The notes under the pieces were generated by a model. That model was given only the letters and a program-made list of their open reading frames with translations. It had not been told where the DNA came from and did no database searches. From positions 1-7,615 of the forward strand of contig CANGMY010000065.1 of assembly GCA_947455015.1 (NCBI GenBank): a DNA stretch of 7,615 bases, in the 5' to 3' direction. This stretch comes from Microthrixaceae bacterium. GTDB lineage: Bacteria; Actinomycetota; Acidimicrobiia; Acidimicrobiales; Acidimicrobilacustridaceae. This document shows, one piece after another, positions 6,014 to 7,615 of this stretch (the stretch's first letter is position 1; every line of letters starts with the position of its first letter). The translations under genes and the position numbers were made by a program.

Positions 6014-7615
<1,602 letters not shown>

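Overview
The window looks like chromosomal DNA from a moderately GC-rich, probably aerobic actinobacterium. An Acidimicrobiia-like lineage is my best guess. The guess rests on the thiolase/DUF35 pair, a Rhodococcus-type zinc alcohol dehydrogenase, and an exported NlpC/P60 protein with a coiled coil plus a transglycosylase-like module, a layout familiar from actinobacteria. I could not run any search, so the taxonomic call is inference. No rRNA, tRNA, CRISPR, insertion sequence or phage gene is visible. Coding density is very high, and no stretch over about 110 bases lacks a gene.

Positions 1-1618 (+ strand) hold a compact transcription unit. It contains the 3' part of a thiolase-superfamily (SCP2/lipid-transfer type) gene, a DUF35 zinc-ribbon/OB-fold partner that overlaps it by ATGA, and a MarR-family regulator 5 bases further on. 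Positions 1633-2682 (- strand) encode a zinc-dependent alcohol dehydrogenase that converges on the MarR gene. Positions 2778-4349 (+ strand) encode an AMP-forming acyl-CoA synthetase, divergent from the dehydrogenase across a 95-base gap that carries an imperfect dyad. These five genes together look like a catabolic neighbourhood: oxidation of an alcohol, activation of a carboxylic acid to its CoA thioester, and carbon-carbon cleavage by the thiolase/DUF35 complex, with a MarR protein as the likely local regulator. The substrate cannot be read from the sequence.

Positions 4356-5903 (- strand) encode a 515-residue exported cell-wall protein with signal peptide, coiled coil, lytic-transglycosylase-like module and C-terminal NlpC/P60 peptidase. 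Its peptidase triad is intact, but the residue aligned with the transglycosylase catalytic glutamate appears to be methionine. Its stop lies 6 bases from the acyl-CoA synthetase stop, and a small hairpin spans the junction. Positions 6014-7615 (- strand) encode a class I iron-sulfur fumarase that closely resembles E. coli FumA. It lacks only its first residues, which lie beyond the right edge. These last two genes are housekeeping in character (wall remodelling, TCA cycle) and have no evident link to the catabolic block.

I found no convincing new biological system. The most interesting points are the apparently catalytically dead transglycosylase module fused to a live peptidase, the thiolase/aldolase ambiguity of the thiolase-DUF35 pair, and the dyad in the divergent promoter region.
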